Shown here: piece after piece, positions 17,799 to 26,446 of the stretch
How positions within the stretch are numbered: the first letter of the stretch is position 1
Layout of the letters: each line of letters opens with the position of its first letter
Assembly: GCF_019430885.1 (NCBI RefSeq)
Contig: NZ_JAHYBZ010000003.1
Span: 434,001-498,000 of the forward strand
Reading direction: 5' to 3'
Length of the DNA stretch: 64,000 nt
DNA from: Roseomonas alba
GTDB lineage: Bacteria > Pseudomonadota > Alphaproteobacteria > Acetobacterales > Acetobacteraceae
The notes under the pieces: model-generated
What the model saw: only the letters and a program-made list of their open reading frames with translations
What the model was told of the DNA's origin: nothing
Database searches by the model: none
Made by a program: the position numbers and the translations under genes

Positions 17799-17850
17799 GC
17801 GCGGCGATCCCGATGATGACCGGGCCATCATGGCGCAGGGATCACCGCGC
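17799..17850 (-). promoter_or_regulatory. Long nested hairpin abutting the SLC13 start codon
   Basis: The outer arms GCGCGGCGATCCC (17799-17811) and GGGATCACCGCGC (17838-17850) pair over 13 bp with one mismatch. Inside them ATGATG and CATCAT pair again. In the mRNA the structure ends one base before the ATG of the SLC13 gene, and the only GGGAT sequence near ribosome-site distance is within the stem. It could hide the ribosome binding site or be a DNA operator. Confidence 0.5.
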
Positions 17851-17881
17851 GAAGTTGACGGACATCAATTCGCCGCCGAGT

Positions 17882-18568
17882 TCAGGCGGCATTGGCGGCC
17901 TCGACGATGCGGCCATCCTCCATCGTCACGATCCGGTCGGCGATGTCGAGGATGCGGGGGTCGTGCGTGACCATCAGGATCGCCGTGCCGCGCGATTTCG
18001 CCAGGTCGCGCAGCAAATGCACCACCTCCCCGCCCGAGACCTTGTCCAGCGCCGCGGTGGGTTCGTCCGCCAGCACCAGGCCGGGCTCGGCCACCAATGC
18101 CCGGGCGATGGCCACGCGCTGGCGCTGCCCGCCCGACAGCTTCGCCGGCGTCTTGTCCTCGTGCCCCGCCAGGCCGACGGCGGCGAGCATCGCCCCGGCG
18201 CGATCCAGCCGCTCCCGTTCGGGCATGCCGGCCTCGATCTCCAGCGCCATGGCGACGTTCTGCCGCGCCGTCAGGAAGCCAAGCAGGTTGTGGTTCTGGA
18301 AGATGAAGCCGATGCGCCGGCGCAGCGCCACGCGATCGCGCTCCGAGGCCCCCAGCATCTCCCGACCCAGCACGCGGCAGGACCCGTCCTGCATGCCGCG
18401 CAGCGCGCCGATCAGCGTCAGAAGCGTGGTCTTGCCCGACCCCGAGGGGCCGGTCAGCAGCACCACTTCCCCCGCATGCACGGTCAGCGAGACGTCGCGC
18501 AGCACCGGGCGGCGCAGATCGCCCTCGCCATAGGCGAAGTTCAGCCCCTCGATGCGGATCGGATCCAT
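17882..18568 (-). CDS. ABC exporter ATP-binding protein (DevA family)
   Basis: This 228-residue cytoplasmic ATPase has Walker [10 protein letters not shown] near residue 40, Q-loop FIFQNHNLLGFLT, signature LSGGQRQR, Walker B LVLADEPTAALD and switch His in MVTHDPRI. NHNLL and the short form without a regulatory domain are typical of DevA/LolD-type exporters of the MacB class. The start overlaps the permease stop as TGATG. It powers the DevBC-like complex encoded by the two upstream genes, and is the last gene of the TetR-led operon. Confidence 0.88.
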   Translation of the reverse strand: MDPIRIEGLNFAYGEGDLRRPVLRDVSLTVHAGEVVLLTGPSGSGKTTLLTLIGALRGMQDGSCRVLGREMLGASERDRVALRRRIGFIFQNHNLLGFLTARQNVAMALEIEAGMPERERLDRAGAMLAAVGLAGHEDKTPAKLSGGQRQRVAIARALVAEPGLVLADEPTAALDKVSGGEVVHLLRDLAKSRGTAILMVTHDPRILDIADRIVTMEDGRIVEAANAA

Positions 18569-19836
18569 CAGAACATGTCCGCCGGGCTGGCATCGCGCAG
18601 CTTGCGCATCGCCAGCAAGCCGGCGACCGCGCACATGCCGAAGATCAGCCCGAAGACCATGGAGGCACGTTCGATGGTCATGGTCAGCGGCAGGAAGGTC
18701 GCCCCTGCCACCACATCATACAGCCAGACACAGAGCGCCGCCCCCGGCAGGAAGCCGATGACCGCGAGGATCAGCGTCGCCGCCATCACCACGCGCGACA
18801 GATAGCCGTTGGAATAGCCGATCGCCTTCAGCGTCGCGTATTCACGCAGGTGGTTGGCGATGTCCGAGAACAGGATCTGGTAGACGATCACCATCCCGAC
18901 GATCAGCCCCATCACCGACCCGAAGGCGAAGATGAAGCCGATCGGAGTCGCCGTCTCCCAGTAATGGCGTTCATGCGCGACCAGCTCGGCATGGGTCATG
19001 ACCATCACGTCGGGCGGCAGGATCTCGCGCAGGCGCTGCTGGGCGGCGGCGATGTCGGCACCGGGGCGCAGGCGGATGGCAACGAGGTCGGTGTTCGACG
19101 CCTGGCGCACCGGCACCATGCGGCGGAAATTCACCTCGCTCATCACCAGGTTGCCGTCGGCGCCGAAGGACGGGCCGATGGTCACCAACCCCACCATCTC
19201 AACCATCCGGTTGCCGACCTGGACGGGGAAAGGACCCTGTTCGGCGAAGAGCTGCGACACATTCCCGAATTCAGGCCGGGACCGCGTATCGAATCCCACC
19301 GCATCGATGCGCCGCAGCGCCGGGACGATGGCGTCCAGCCCCTCGAAATGCATGGCGCCGGCCTCGACGTCGAAGCCGATCATCTGGATCATGCGCCGCG
19401 ATCCGTCCTGCGGATTCCGCCAGGTCGCCTGGGTCATGTAGACCGGCACGGCCTGCGCGACTTCCGGCAAGGCCAGCGCCTGATGCGCGCGTATCCGGGG
19501 CAAAGGCTCCGGCCGGAAGCTCGCCGTGGTCAGCGGATTCATCAGGAAGATCTCGGCGTCCATGGCCGCCAGCAGCCGCGTCGCGCTGTCGAACAGCGCC
19601 GAGCGGAAGCCCAGCTGCATGAAGACCAGCACGGCCGCGAACATCACCCCCGCGATGGCCGAGAACAGCCGCGCCCGTTCCGCCCGCAACTGCCGCCAGG
19701 CAAGCCGCGCGGGCAGCAGCAGCGCCGAGACCGGCCCCGGCCTGCGCCGGGGCGGCGGCGCTTCAGCGGCCGGTGCCGCATCGCCGGTGTTCTCGGGCGC
19801 CCAGGGCAGCAGGGTCGGCTTGGTCACCACGTTCAT
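18568..19836 (-). CDS. ABC exporter permease (DevC/FtsX-MacB type)
   Basis: This 422-residue inner-membrane protein has one N-terminal helix (about residues 55-80), a large periplasmic domain of about 200 residues, and three C-terminal helices with the FtsX-like core (GLIVGMVIVYQILFSDIANHL). This is the DevC layout. The N-terminal 35 residues are proline-rich and cytosolic. The ATG overlaps the adaptor gene stop (ATGA). With the adaptor it should push a substrate, possibly a lipid, glycolipid or drug, from the periplasmic side across the envelope; the cargo is unknown. Confidence 0.87.
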   Translation of the reverse strand: MNVVTKPTLLPWAPENTGDAAPAAEAPPPRRRPGPVSALLLPARLAWRQLRAERARLFSAIAGVMFAAVLVFMQLGFRSALFDSATRLLAAMDAEIFLMNPLTTASFRPEPLPRIRAHQALALPEVAQAVPVYMTQATWRNPQDGSRRMIQMIGFDVEAGAMHFEGLDAIVPALRRIDAVGFDTRSRPEFGNVSQLFAEQGPFPVQVGNRMVEMVGLVTIGPSFGADGNLVMSEVNFRRMVPVRQASNTDLVAIRLRPGADIAAAQQRLREILPPDVMVMTHAELVAHERHYWETATPIGFIFAFGSVMGLIVGMVIVYQILFSDIANHLREYATLKAIGYSNGYLSRVVMAATLILAVIGFLPGAALCVWLYDVVAGATFLPLTMTIERASMVFGLIFGMCAVAGLLAMRKLRDASPADMF

Positions 19837-20873
19837 GGCCGGATCGCCACCTGCACCTGCATATTGGACCGGCGCCGCAGCGCCTCCGCCCCCGCCTCGT
19901 CCAAGGCGAGCCGAACCTCGACCGTGCGGCTGTCCACCGCGGCGACGGGGTCGGTGTTCGCCTGGGTCTGGCGGCGGACGGTCCAGCCGATCTCGCGCAC
20001 CGTGGCGGCGAAGCGGCGGGATTCGCCGGGGACCACCACCTCGGCGGGTGCGCCCAGGCGCAGCCGCGGCAGGTCCGTCTCATAGACATCGGCGACGATG
20101 TCCATCTTCGACAGGTCGCCGATTTCCATCAGCCCCTCATTGCCGACCTGGTCGCCCGGGCGGGCCATGATGCGCAGCACCGTGCCGGCGAAGGGGGCGC
20201 GGACGCGCGACAGCTCCGCATCGGCGCGGGCCTTGGCCAGCGCCGCCTCCGCGGCGGCGACGCGCGCCTCGGCCAGGGCGATATCCTCGGGGCGCGAGGA
20301 AAGCAGGGTATCCAGATCGGACTCGGCCTGCCGCCGTTCGGCCGTCAAGCGGACAGCGGCAGCGCGGTTGCGGTCGGCCTGAGCCACGGCGCCGGCGCCG
20401 GTCGGCACCAGTCGGTCGGAGCGTTCGGCTTCCCGCAGCGCCAGATCCTCCTGCGCTGTCAGCGCGGCGATGCGCGCCCGCTGGGCCTCGACCTCGGAAG
20501 GCCGGCCTGCCGCGCGCATTCGGTCCAGGCTGGCGCGCTGCTCCGCGACCGCCGCCTCGGCCTGCGCGACCGAGGCATCCTTCTGCGCCGCATCGGCGAA
20601 TTCGGCGAGCAACTGACCCTCTGTGACGCGGTCGCCCTCCTCCACCAGCAGTCGGTCGAGCCGCGTCACGGCCATGCCGCCCGGTTGGGTCAGGGTGCGG
20701 ATGCGCGAGGCCGGCTCCACCCGCCCCAGCGCCCCGACGCCGACGGGGCCGGCTGGCGCGGCGGCGACCATCGGGGCGGGCCGGGTCGCCTCGCCCCGCG
20801 TCCAGACCGCATAGCCGCCGGCAACGAGGCCAAGCGCGGCAAGACCGGTCAGCAGCGTGGCCCGGCCCCTCAC
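19833..20873 (-). CDS. HlyD/DevB-type periplasmic adaptor
   Basis: This membrane-fusion protein of 346 residues begins with a single membrane anchor (LLTGLAALGLVAGGYAVW). A lipoyl half (VGALGRVEPASRI), a long alpha-helical hairpin rich in Ala, Arg and Glu (about 95-210), and a beta-barrel region starting at RAPFAGTVLRI follow. The GTG at 20873 overlaps the TetR stop as GTGA and is the natural start; the open frame upstream runs through the tetR gene and is a shadow. It links the DevC-like permease to an outer-membrane channel that is not in this window. Confidence 0.87.
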   Translation of the reverse strand: MRGRATLLTGLAALGLVAGGYAVWTRGEATRPAPMVAAAPAGPVGVGALGRVEPASRIRTLTQPGGMAVTRLDRLLVEEGDRVTEGQLLAEFADAAQKDASVAQAEAAVAEQRASLDRMRAAGRPSEVEAQRARIAALTAQEDLALREAERSDRLVPTGAGAVAQADRNRAAAVRLTAERRQAESDLDTLLSSRPEDIALAEARVAAAEAALAKARADAELSRVRAPFAGTVLRIMARPGDQVGNEGLMEIGDLSKMDIVADVYETDLPRLRLGAPAEVVVPGESRRFAATVREIGWTVRRQTQANTDPVAAVDSRTVEVRLALDEAGAEALRRRSNMQVQVAIRP

Positions 20874-21448
20874 GACGGCGGCTCCAGCAGGCTGACCAGC
20901 GTCGCGCGCAGCGCCAGGATGTCGGCCTCGGTCGGCCGGTACATCCCGAACAGATGGGCCATGAACAGCCCATCCGTGGCGGTCTGGATCGTCATGGCAA
21001 TGCCGTGCGGAATGCCGTCGGCCAGCAGGTCTGCCTTCATCCGCTCCGTCACCGCCCGCAGCGGGTCGAGCAGCACGGGATCGTGATGGAAGGCGGCCAG
21101 GCAGACCGCGGCCATCCGCTCGTGCTTGTCCTCGCCGGGCGAGCAATCGGCCTCCCCGAACGCCCAGGCCAGCATGGCCCGCGCGACACGTCCGGGGCCG
21201 TCCGGCTGCAGGGCAACGCCGGCCTCGTAATCTTGGGTCACCATCTCGGCCAGGCGCTGCATCACGCCGGTGAGCAGCGCCTCCTTGGATCCGAAATGGT
21301 AGAGCAGCCCGCCCTTCGAGACCTTCGCTTCGCGCGCCGCGGCTTCCAGGGTCAGGCCGCTGACCCCCTTCTGCACGACGAGGCGTTCCACCGCATCGAG
21401 GATGCGGGTGCGGGCATCGGGAGGGGTGGTCGTTGCGGCGGCGTCCAT
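20870..21448 (-). CDS. TetR family repressor of the DevABC-type exporter operon
   Basis: This 192-residue regulator has a TetR helix-turn-helix at about residues 28-55 (LTLEAAAREAKVSKGGLLYHFGSKEALL) and an all-helical ligand domain. It is the first gene of the operon it should control, overlapping the adaptor gene by GTGA. The ATG at 21448 is chosen; a TTG four codons earlier is also possible. A strong double inverted repeat (21459-21505) sits directly before the start, so autorepression of the whole operon is likely. The inducing ligand is unknown. Confidence 0.88.
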   Translation of the reverse strand: MDAAATTTPPDARTRILDAVERLVVQKGVSGLTLEAAAREAKVSKGGLLYHFGSKEALLTGVMQRLAEMVTQDYEAGVALQPDGPGRVARAMLAWAFGEADCSPGEDKHERMAAVCLAAFHHDPVLLDPLRAVTERMKADLLADGIPHGIAMTIQTATDGLFMAHLFGMYRPTEADILALRATLVSLLEPPS

Positions 21449-21458
21449 TGAGCATCTC

Positions 21459-21505
21459 AACTATACCGTCTGGACGGTCCATTCAACCGTCCGGACGGTA
21501 TAGTT
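21459..21505. promoter_or_regulatory. Double palindromic TetR-type operator
   Basis: Two copies of ACCGTCYGGACGGT (21465-21478 and 21486-21499) are arranged inside a larger inverted repeat whose outer arms read AACTATACCGTC and GACGGTATAGTT. A 7 bp spacer separates the 20 bp half units. On both strands TATAGT at the outer edge could be a -10 element, so a bound repressor would cover the promoter. It lies 10 bp from the tetR start codon. Confidence 0.8.
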
Positions 21506-21723
21506 GTCGTGAGAGTTCATGAGGAAGCGCCCCATCCGGTGCGTTTCCGAAATCGGCGCCGGCCCGCACCCCCACCTCGCCACCCACGGCAACATCCTGG
21601 ATTGGGTGGCCGGGTACGGGCCGGTGCCGGTCCTTCCAAACGGACTCCGAGGTCGGTCCATATGGCCGGAACGCCCCGGCCCCGCTACCGTTGCGCCAGG
21701 GAACGGACAGGAAGGACACGGGC

Positions 21724-22698
21724 ATGACCCACGGATCGGGCCGGCGCGGGCTGCTGCTCGCCGCACCGGCGGTGCTGGCGGCCGGAAGCGCGCGGGCGCA
21801 GGCTTGGCCGAACCGGCCGGTGCGCATCGTGGTCGGCTTCGCCGCCGGCGGCGCCAACGACATCATGGCGCGGCTGCTCGCGCAGAAACTGTCGGAACGC
21901 CTGCCCGGCAGCGCCTTCGTGGTGGAGAACCGCCCTGGCGGCAGCACTCTGGTCGCGGCGGAACTCGTCGCCCGCGCGACGCCGGACGGGACGACCTTCT
22001 TCTACACTTCGCCCTCGACGCTGATCAGCAGCTTGGTCAACCGCTCCGCCGCGATCGAGGCGGTGCAGAGCCTGGTGCCGGTCACCCTCGCGCAATCCTC
22101 CCCGCTGGCGCTGATCTGCCGGCCCGACTTCCCGGCACGGACGGTGCCGGAATTCCTGGCTTTGGCGCGGGAGAAGCAGGGCCGCATGACCGTCTCCCAC
22201 CCCGGAACTGGCGCGATCAACCACCTCGCTTTGATCCTGCTGATGCGCCAGACGGGCATCGAGCTGACCCCGGTGCCCTATACCGGAAACCAGCCCTCCA
22301 TCACGGCGCTGATCCGCGGCGAGGTCGATGTCGCCCATGACGGGCTCTTCACGCCCCGCAGCCAGCTCGAGGCCGGCACGTTGCGGGCCATCGCGGTGAC
22401 CAGCGCCGAACGCTCCCCCATCTATCCGGACGTGCCGACCTTCGGCGAGACGCTGACCGGCTACGAGGTCGGCTTCTGGGGCGGCATGCTGGCCCCGCGC
22501 GGCACGCCGGACCCGATCCTCGACCGGATGAACCAGGAACTCGACGCCATCCTGCGCCAGCCCGAGGTGATCGAACGCGTGCGCGGCTTCGGCGCCGAAC
22601 CGGTCGGCGGCAACCGCGACCGCTTCGCCCAGGCGCTGACCGGCGACTGGGCGAAATGGGGCGCGGTGGTGCGGGAAAACAATATCCGGGCGGATTAG
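21724..22698 (+). CDS. Bug-family (TctC) tripartite tricarboxylate transporter binding protein
   Basis: This periplasmic solute-binding protein of 324 residues has a signal peptide (GRRGLLLAAPAVLAAGSARAQ) and the Bug signatures WPNRPVRIVVGFAAGG near the mature N-terminus and VVENRPGGSTLVAAELVARA. AGGAAGGA precedes the ATG at 21724. Bug proteins bind carboxylates for TctAB permeases or act as orphan sensors. No tctA or tctB gene is in the window, so this is an orphan, as is common in Acetobacteraceae and Burkholderiales. The ligand cannot be predicted. Confidence 0.88.
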   Translation: MTHGSGRRGLLLAAPAVLAAGSARAQAWPNRPVRIVVGFAAGGANDIMARLLAQKLSERLPGSAFVVENRPGGSTLVAAELVARATPDGTTFFYTSPSTLISSLVNRSAAIEAVQSLVPVTLAQSSPLALICRPDFPARTVPEFLALAREKQGRMTVSHPGTGAINHLALILLMRQTGIELTPVPYTGNQPSITALIRGEVDVAHDGLFTPRSQLEAGTLRAIAVTSAERSPIYPDVPTFGETLTGYEVGFWGGMLAPRGTPDPILDRMNQELDAILRQPEVIERVRGFGAEPVGGNRDRFAQALTGDWAKWGAVVRENNIRAD

Positions 22699-22714
22699 GC
22701 GATGTGGGCGATCC

Positions 22715-22740
22715 GGCCCCGACACACGTGGTGCCGGGCC
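22715..22740. terminator. Hairpin after the Bug-family gene
   Basis: GGCCCCGACAC pairs with GTGCCGGGCC around the loop ACGTG, with one bulge, 16 bp after the stop codon of the binding-protein gene. No T-run follows. It is a plausible terminator for that gene. Confidence 0.45.
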
Positions 22741-22934
22741 CCGGGCGGTCATCGCGGACATCCAGCCCCCGATGCGCACATGTCGAAAGCGGCCGGATGG
22801 GTACGCGATCCTCCCTTGGCGTCTTGCCGCCGATGATTCAGCGTCGCCGGAGGCGCTTCCGCGCAAAAGGCTTCTAATGGCGACAATTCCGATAGAGTAT
22901 TGCCATCGGCCAGCACGGGTTTCGTAGAATCAGC

Positions 22935-23393
22935 ATGCTCACACAACGAGCCAAGTACGGCCTCCGGGCCATGTCGCTGCTCGCGGCGCGGTGCCCGCAA
23001 GGCGGCACCATGGCCATTTCCGAACTGGCCCAGGCCGGTCACATCCCCCCGAAATTCCTTGAGGCGATCCTCCTCGACCTCAAGCGCCACGGATTTCTCA
23101 CCAGCCGCCGCGGCAAGGCCGGCGGCTATGCCCTCGCCCAGCCCGCCGCGAACATCGCCATCGGCGACCTGATCCGGGCGCTCGACGGCCCGCTGGCGCC
23201 GATCCCGTGCGCGAGCCTCACCGCCTACCGGCCCTGCGCCGATTGCACCGACGCGGCCACCTGCGAGATCCGGCGCCTGATGCGCCAGGTGCGCGACGCC
23301 ATGGCCCAGATTCTCGACGGCACGACCCTCGCTGACTTCGCCGCATCGAGTGCGGCCCAGGCCCCGGTCGCCGTCATGGCAGAAATGCGTTGA
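22935..23393 (+). CDS. Rrf2 family regulator with a four-cysteine cluster
   Basis: This 152-residue winged-helix regulator has an Rrf2 N-terminus (LTQRAKYGLRAMSLLAAR) and the wing TSRRGKAGGYALA near 57-69. C-terminal cysteines at 92, 101, 104 and 110 could hold an Fe-S cluster or sense thiol state, as in IscR, NsrR and RirA. It lies directly before a sulfate importer operon on the same strand. By analogy with CymR-type Rrf2 proteins it may control sulfur assimilation; that assignment is inferred from position. Confidence 0.85.
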   Translation: MLTQRAKYGLRAMSLLAARCPQGGTMAISELAQAGHIPPKFLEAILLDLKRHGFLTSRRGKAGGYALAQPAANIAIGDLIRALDGPLAPIPCASLTAYRPCADCTDAATCEIRRLMRQVRDAMAQILDGTTLADFAASSAAQAPVAVMAEMR

Positions 23394-23466
23394 CGTAATC
23401 CCCACAGACTCGATAGGCTTTATTGGCGCCAGATTGATCCGGCCCGATGACCCGACGGAGGACCCT

Positions 23467-23700
23467 GTGGTGACCACCACCGACCCGACCCGCCGAGCCG
23501 CTCCCTCCTCCGAGGCGACCGGCACCGTCGCCTCGCTTCTTTCCCTGCTCACCGACCCCCGCGGCTCCGCCGACCTGCGCGAGATGGCCGTCGCGCTGCG
23601 GGATCTCGCCGGCACGCTCGAACGCATCGCCGGCTGGCGCGACACCGCCTGCCCCGGTGCCGCCTATACGACGCGCTGGACACCGCCCCGCGGCGGCTGA
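23467..23700 (+). CDS. Small hypothetical protein ahead of sulfate importer genes
   Basis: This is a 77-residue soluble protein of no family I recognise. A strong GGAGG ribosome site precedes tandem GTG codons at 23467 and 23470; either could be the start. The middle part (VASLLSLLTDPRGSADLREMAVALRDLAGTLERIAGWR) should form two amphipathic helices, while both ends are low in structure. It lies 73 bp after the Rrf2 gene and 42 bp before sbp, so it is likely the first gene of the sulfate uptake transcript. Confidence 0.55.
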   Translation: MVTTTDPTRRAAPSSEATGTVASLLSLLTDPRGSADLREMAVALRDLAGTLERIAGWRDTACPGAAYTTRWTPPRGG

Positions 23701-23742
23701 CCGCCCCCAAAGCCTCGACACCCCAGGACGGAGTTTCGACCG

Positions 23743-24759
23743 ATGCTGCATCGCAGGATCGCGCCGGCCCGGCGCGCGCTTCTCGCATTGCCTCTCGCGG
23801 TGGCCGCCGGGCCGGCGGCCGCCCAGCAGTCGGGCACCTTGCTCAACGTCTCATACGACCCGACGCGGGAACTCTATCGCGAATACAACCAGGCCTTCGC
23901 GGCACGCTGGCGCGCGCAGACCGGCCAGGCGCTGCGGGTGAACACCTCCCATGGCGGGTCCGGCCGCCAGGCCCGCTCGGTGATCGACGGGCTGCAGGCC
24001 GACGTCGTCACCCTCGCCCTCGCCTACGACGTCGATGCGATCGCCGAGCGCGGCCTCATCGCTCGCGACTGGATAGGACGGCTGCCGTTCAACAGCGCGC
24101 CCTATACCAGCACCATCATCTTCCTGGTCCGCCGTGGCAATCCGAAGGGCGTGCGCGACTGGGGCGACCTGCTGAAGCCCGACCTGCGCATCATCACCCC
24201 CAACCCCAAGACCTCGGGTGGGGCGCGCTGGAACTACCTCGCCTTCTGGGCGTGGGCGCTGCGCCAGCCCGGCGGCAGCGCCGCCACCGCGGAGGCCGCC
24301 ACGCGCCAGCTCTTCCGCCAGGTCCCGGTGCTCGACACCGGCGCGCGCGGATCGCTCACCACCTTCGCCCAGCGCGGCCAGGGCGACGTCTTCCTGTCCT
24401 GGGAGAACGAGGCGCATCTGGCGCTTGAGGAATTCAAGGAGGCCGGCCTCGAGATCGTCTACCCGTCCTTCTCGATCCTCGCCGAGCCCTCGGTCGCCGT
24501 GGTGGACGCGAATGTCGACCGTCGCGGCACGCGCGCGGCGGCCGAAGCCTATCTGCAGGGCCTCTACGCACCCGAGGGGCAGGCGCTTGCCGCGAAGCAC
24601 TTCTACCGGCCGCGCGATGCCGCGGTGCTGGCGGCGAATGCGGCGCGCTTCCCGCGCATGGACCTCATCACCGTGGACGAGGTGTTCGGCGGATGGGCCG
24701 CGGCGCAGCGTACCCATTTCGGCGACGGTGGCATCTTCGACCGGATCACCGCGCGATGA
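23743..24759 (+). CDS. sbp: Sulfate ABC transporter substrate-binding protein
   Basis: This periplasmic sulfate (or thiosulfate) binding protein of 338 residues has a signal peptide ([20 protein letters not shown]). The Sbp/CysP signatures are [15 protein letters not shown] near the mature N-terminus, [12 protein letters not shown], and the ligand-binding region [20 protein letters not shown]. Its stop overlaps the cysT start as ATGA. It delivers sulfate to CysT and CysW for cysteine biosynthesis. Sbp and CysP cannot be separated with certainty by eye. Confidence 0.93.
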   Translation: MLHRRIAPARRALLALPLAVAAGPAAAQQSGTLLNVSYDPTRELYREYNQAFAARWRAQTGQALRVNTSHGGSGRQARSVIDGLQADVVTLALAYDVDAIAERGLIARDWIGRLPFNSAPYTSTIIFLVRRGNPKGVRDWGDLLKPDLRIITPNPKTSGGARWNYLAFWAWALRQPGGSAATAEAATRQLFRQVPVLDTGARGSLTTFAQRGQGDVFLSWENEAHLALEEFKEAGLEIVYPSFSILAEPSVAVVDANVDRRGTRAAAEAYLQGLYAPEGQALAAKHFYRPRDAAVLAANAARFPRMDLITVDEVFGGWAAAQRTHFGDGGIFDRITAR

Positions 24760-25604
24760 GTGCTACGGCCCTGCTCGGGCGGCGGTCCCGGGTCGCCCCG
24801 GTCCCCGGGCTCGGCCTGACCCTGGGGATCACCCTCGCCTGGGTCGGCCTGATCGTGGTCATTCCACTCGCCGCCCTGGCGATCAAGCCCTGGGAGCTCG
24901 GCGTGGCGGGCGTCGCCCAGTCGCTCGCCGAGCCGCGCGTCCTCTCGGCCCTGGCGGTCTCCTTCGGCGCCGCGCTGCTGGCCACGCTCGTCAACCTGCC
25001 GCTCGGGCTGCTGCTGGCCTGGGCGATCGTGCGGCTCGACTTCCCGGGCCGGCGCATCCTGGACAGCGTGATCGACCTGCCCTTCTCCCTTCCCACGGCC
25101 GTCGCCGGCATCGCGCTCACCGCCCTCTTCGCGCCGAATGGCTGGCTCGGTGCCCCGCTCATGGCAGCCTTCGGCTGGCAGGTCGCCTATACGCAAGCCG
25201 GCATCGCCGTGGCGCTCATCTTCGTCGGCCTGCCCTTCATCGTGCGCACGGTCGAACCCGTGTTGCGCGACCTGGGCCGCGATGCCGAGGAAGCCGCCGC
25301 GACGCTCGGCGCCACGCGCCCGCAGACGCTAGGCCGCGTCGTGCTGCCCATGCTCGCGCCGGCGCTGCTGACGGGCGCGGGCCTCGCCTTCGCGCGGGCC
25401 GTCGGCGAGTATGGCAGCGTGATCTTCATCGCCGGCAACGTGCCGATGGTGACCGAGATCGCGCCGCTGCTGATCGTCATCCGCCTCGAGCAATTCGACT
25501 ATGCCGGCGCGGCGGCGGTGGGGCTGGCGATGCTGGTCCTTTCCTTCGCGATCCTCCTCATACTCAACCTGCTGCAACGCAGGCTGAGGCGGGGGCGGCG
25601 ATGA
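24756..25604 (+). CDS. cysT: Sulfate ABC transporter permease CysT
   Basis: This inner-membrane permease of 282 residues has six helices. The signature [29 protein letters not shown] and the EAA loop [21 protein letters not shown] define CysT (CysU). The ATG at 24756 overlaps the sbp stop, and its own stop overlaps cysW as ATGA. It pairs with CysW to form the sulfate channel. The longer frame upstream is a shadow of sbp. Confidence 0.93.
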   Translation: MSATALLGRRSRVAPVPGLGLTLGITLAWVGLIVVIPLAALAIKPWELGVAGVAQSLAEPRVLSALAVSFGAALLATLVNLPLGLLLAWAIVRLDFPGRRILDSVIDLPFSLPTAVAGIALTALFAPNGWLGAPLMAAFGWQVAYTQAGIAVALIFVGLPFIVRTVEPVLRDLGRDAEEAAATLGATRPQTLGRVVLPMLAPALLTGAGLAFARAVGEYGSVIFIAGNVPMVTEIAPLLIVIRLEQFDYAGAAAVGLAMLVLSFAILLILNLLQRRLRRGRR

Positions 25605-26446
25605 GCGAGCGATTCCGCCCGGCGCATGCCGACGCGCCCTGGGCCCGCGCCCTGCTGGCCGCGTCGGCGGTGCTGGTCGCGATCGTCATGCTGGTGCTGC
25701 CGCTTGCTGCGGTCTTCGCCGAGGCGTTGCGCCGCGGCCTGCCGGTCGCGATCGGCGCCATCCTGGACGAGGACAGCCTCGCGGCCATCCGGCTGACGCT
25801 GATCGTCGCCGCCATCACCGTGCCGGTGAACCTGGCGGGCGGCATCGCCGCGGCCTGGGCGGTCGCCAAATGCGACTTCCCGGGCAAGCGGGTGCTGGTC
25901 ACGCTGATCGAGTTGCCCTTCAGCGTCTCCCCGGTCATCGCCGGGCTCACCTTCGTGCTGATCTTCGGCGCGCAGGGATGGCTCGGCCCCTGGCTGCAGG
26001 CACGCGACATCCAGGTGATCTTCGCAGTGCCGGGGCTGGTGCTCGCCACCATCTTCGTCACCTTCCCCTTCGTCGCGCGCACCGTGATGCCCCTGATGCA
26101 GGAACAGGGGCGCGATGAGGAGGAAGCCGCGGCGACGCTCGGCGCCTCGGGCTTCCAGATCTTTTCACGCGTGACGCTCCCGAACGTGAAATGGGCGCTG
26201 CTGTCCGGCGTGCTTCTCTGCAACGCCCGCGCCATGGGCGAGTTCGGGGCGGTGTCCGTCGTATCCGGCCATATCCGCGGGGAGACCAACACCATGCCGC
26301 TGCATGTCGAGATCCTCTACAACGAGTACCAGTTCGCCGGAGCCTTCGCGGTGGCGGCATTGCTGGCACTGCTCGGCCTCGTCACCCTCGCGGCCAAGAC
26401 GATGCTCGACCACGCGGCGGGCCGACGGGCGGGAGGCGCGGCATGA
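25601..26446 (+). CDS. cysW: Sulfate ABC transporter permease CysW
   Basis: This second sulfate permease has 281 residues. It shows [27 protein letters not shown], the EAA loop [21 protein letters not shown] and the CysW-specific [20 protein letters not shown] segment. ATGA overlaps join it to cysT before and cysA after. The long open frame reaching back to 24218 is only the antiregister extension through sbp and cysT. Confidence 0.93.
   Translation: MSERFRPAHADAPWARALLAASAVLVAIVMLVLPLAAVFAEALRRGLPVAIGAILDEDSLAAIRLTLIVAAITVPVNLAGGIAAAWAVAKCDFPGKRVLVTLIELPFSVSPVIAGLTFVLIFGAQGWLGPWLQARDIQVIFAVPGLVLATIFVTFPFVARTVMPLMQEQGRDEEEAAATLGASGFQIFSRVTLPNVKWALLSGVLLCNARAMGEFGAVSVVSGHIRGETNTMPLHVEILYNEYQFAGAFAVAALLALLGLVTLAAKTMLDHAAGRRAGGAA

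Noticed and set aside
24218..25600. Upstream extension of the CysW frame to 742 codons
   Set aside because: The extension overlaps sbp and cysT in another frame; CysW has a good start at 25601 with an ATGA overlap and the normal length.
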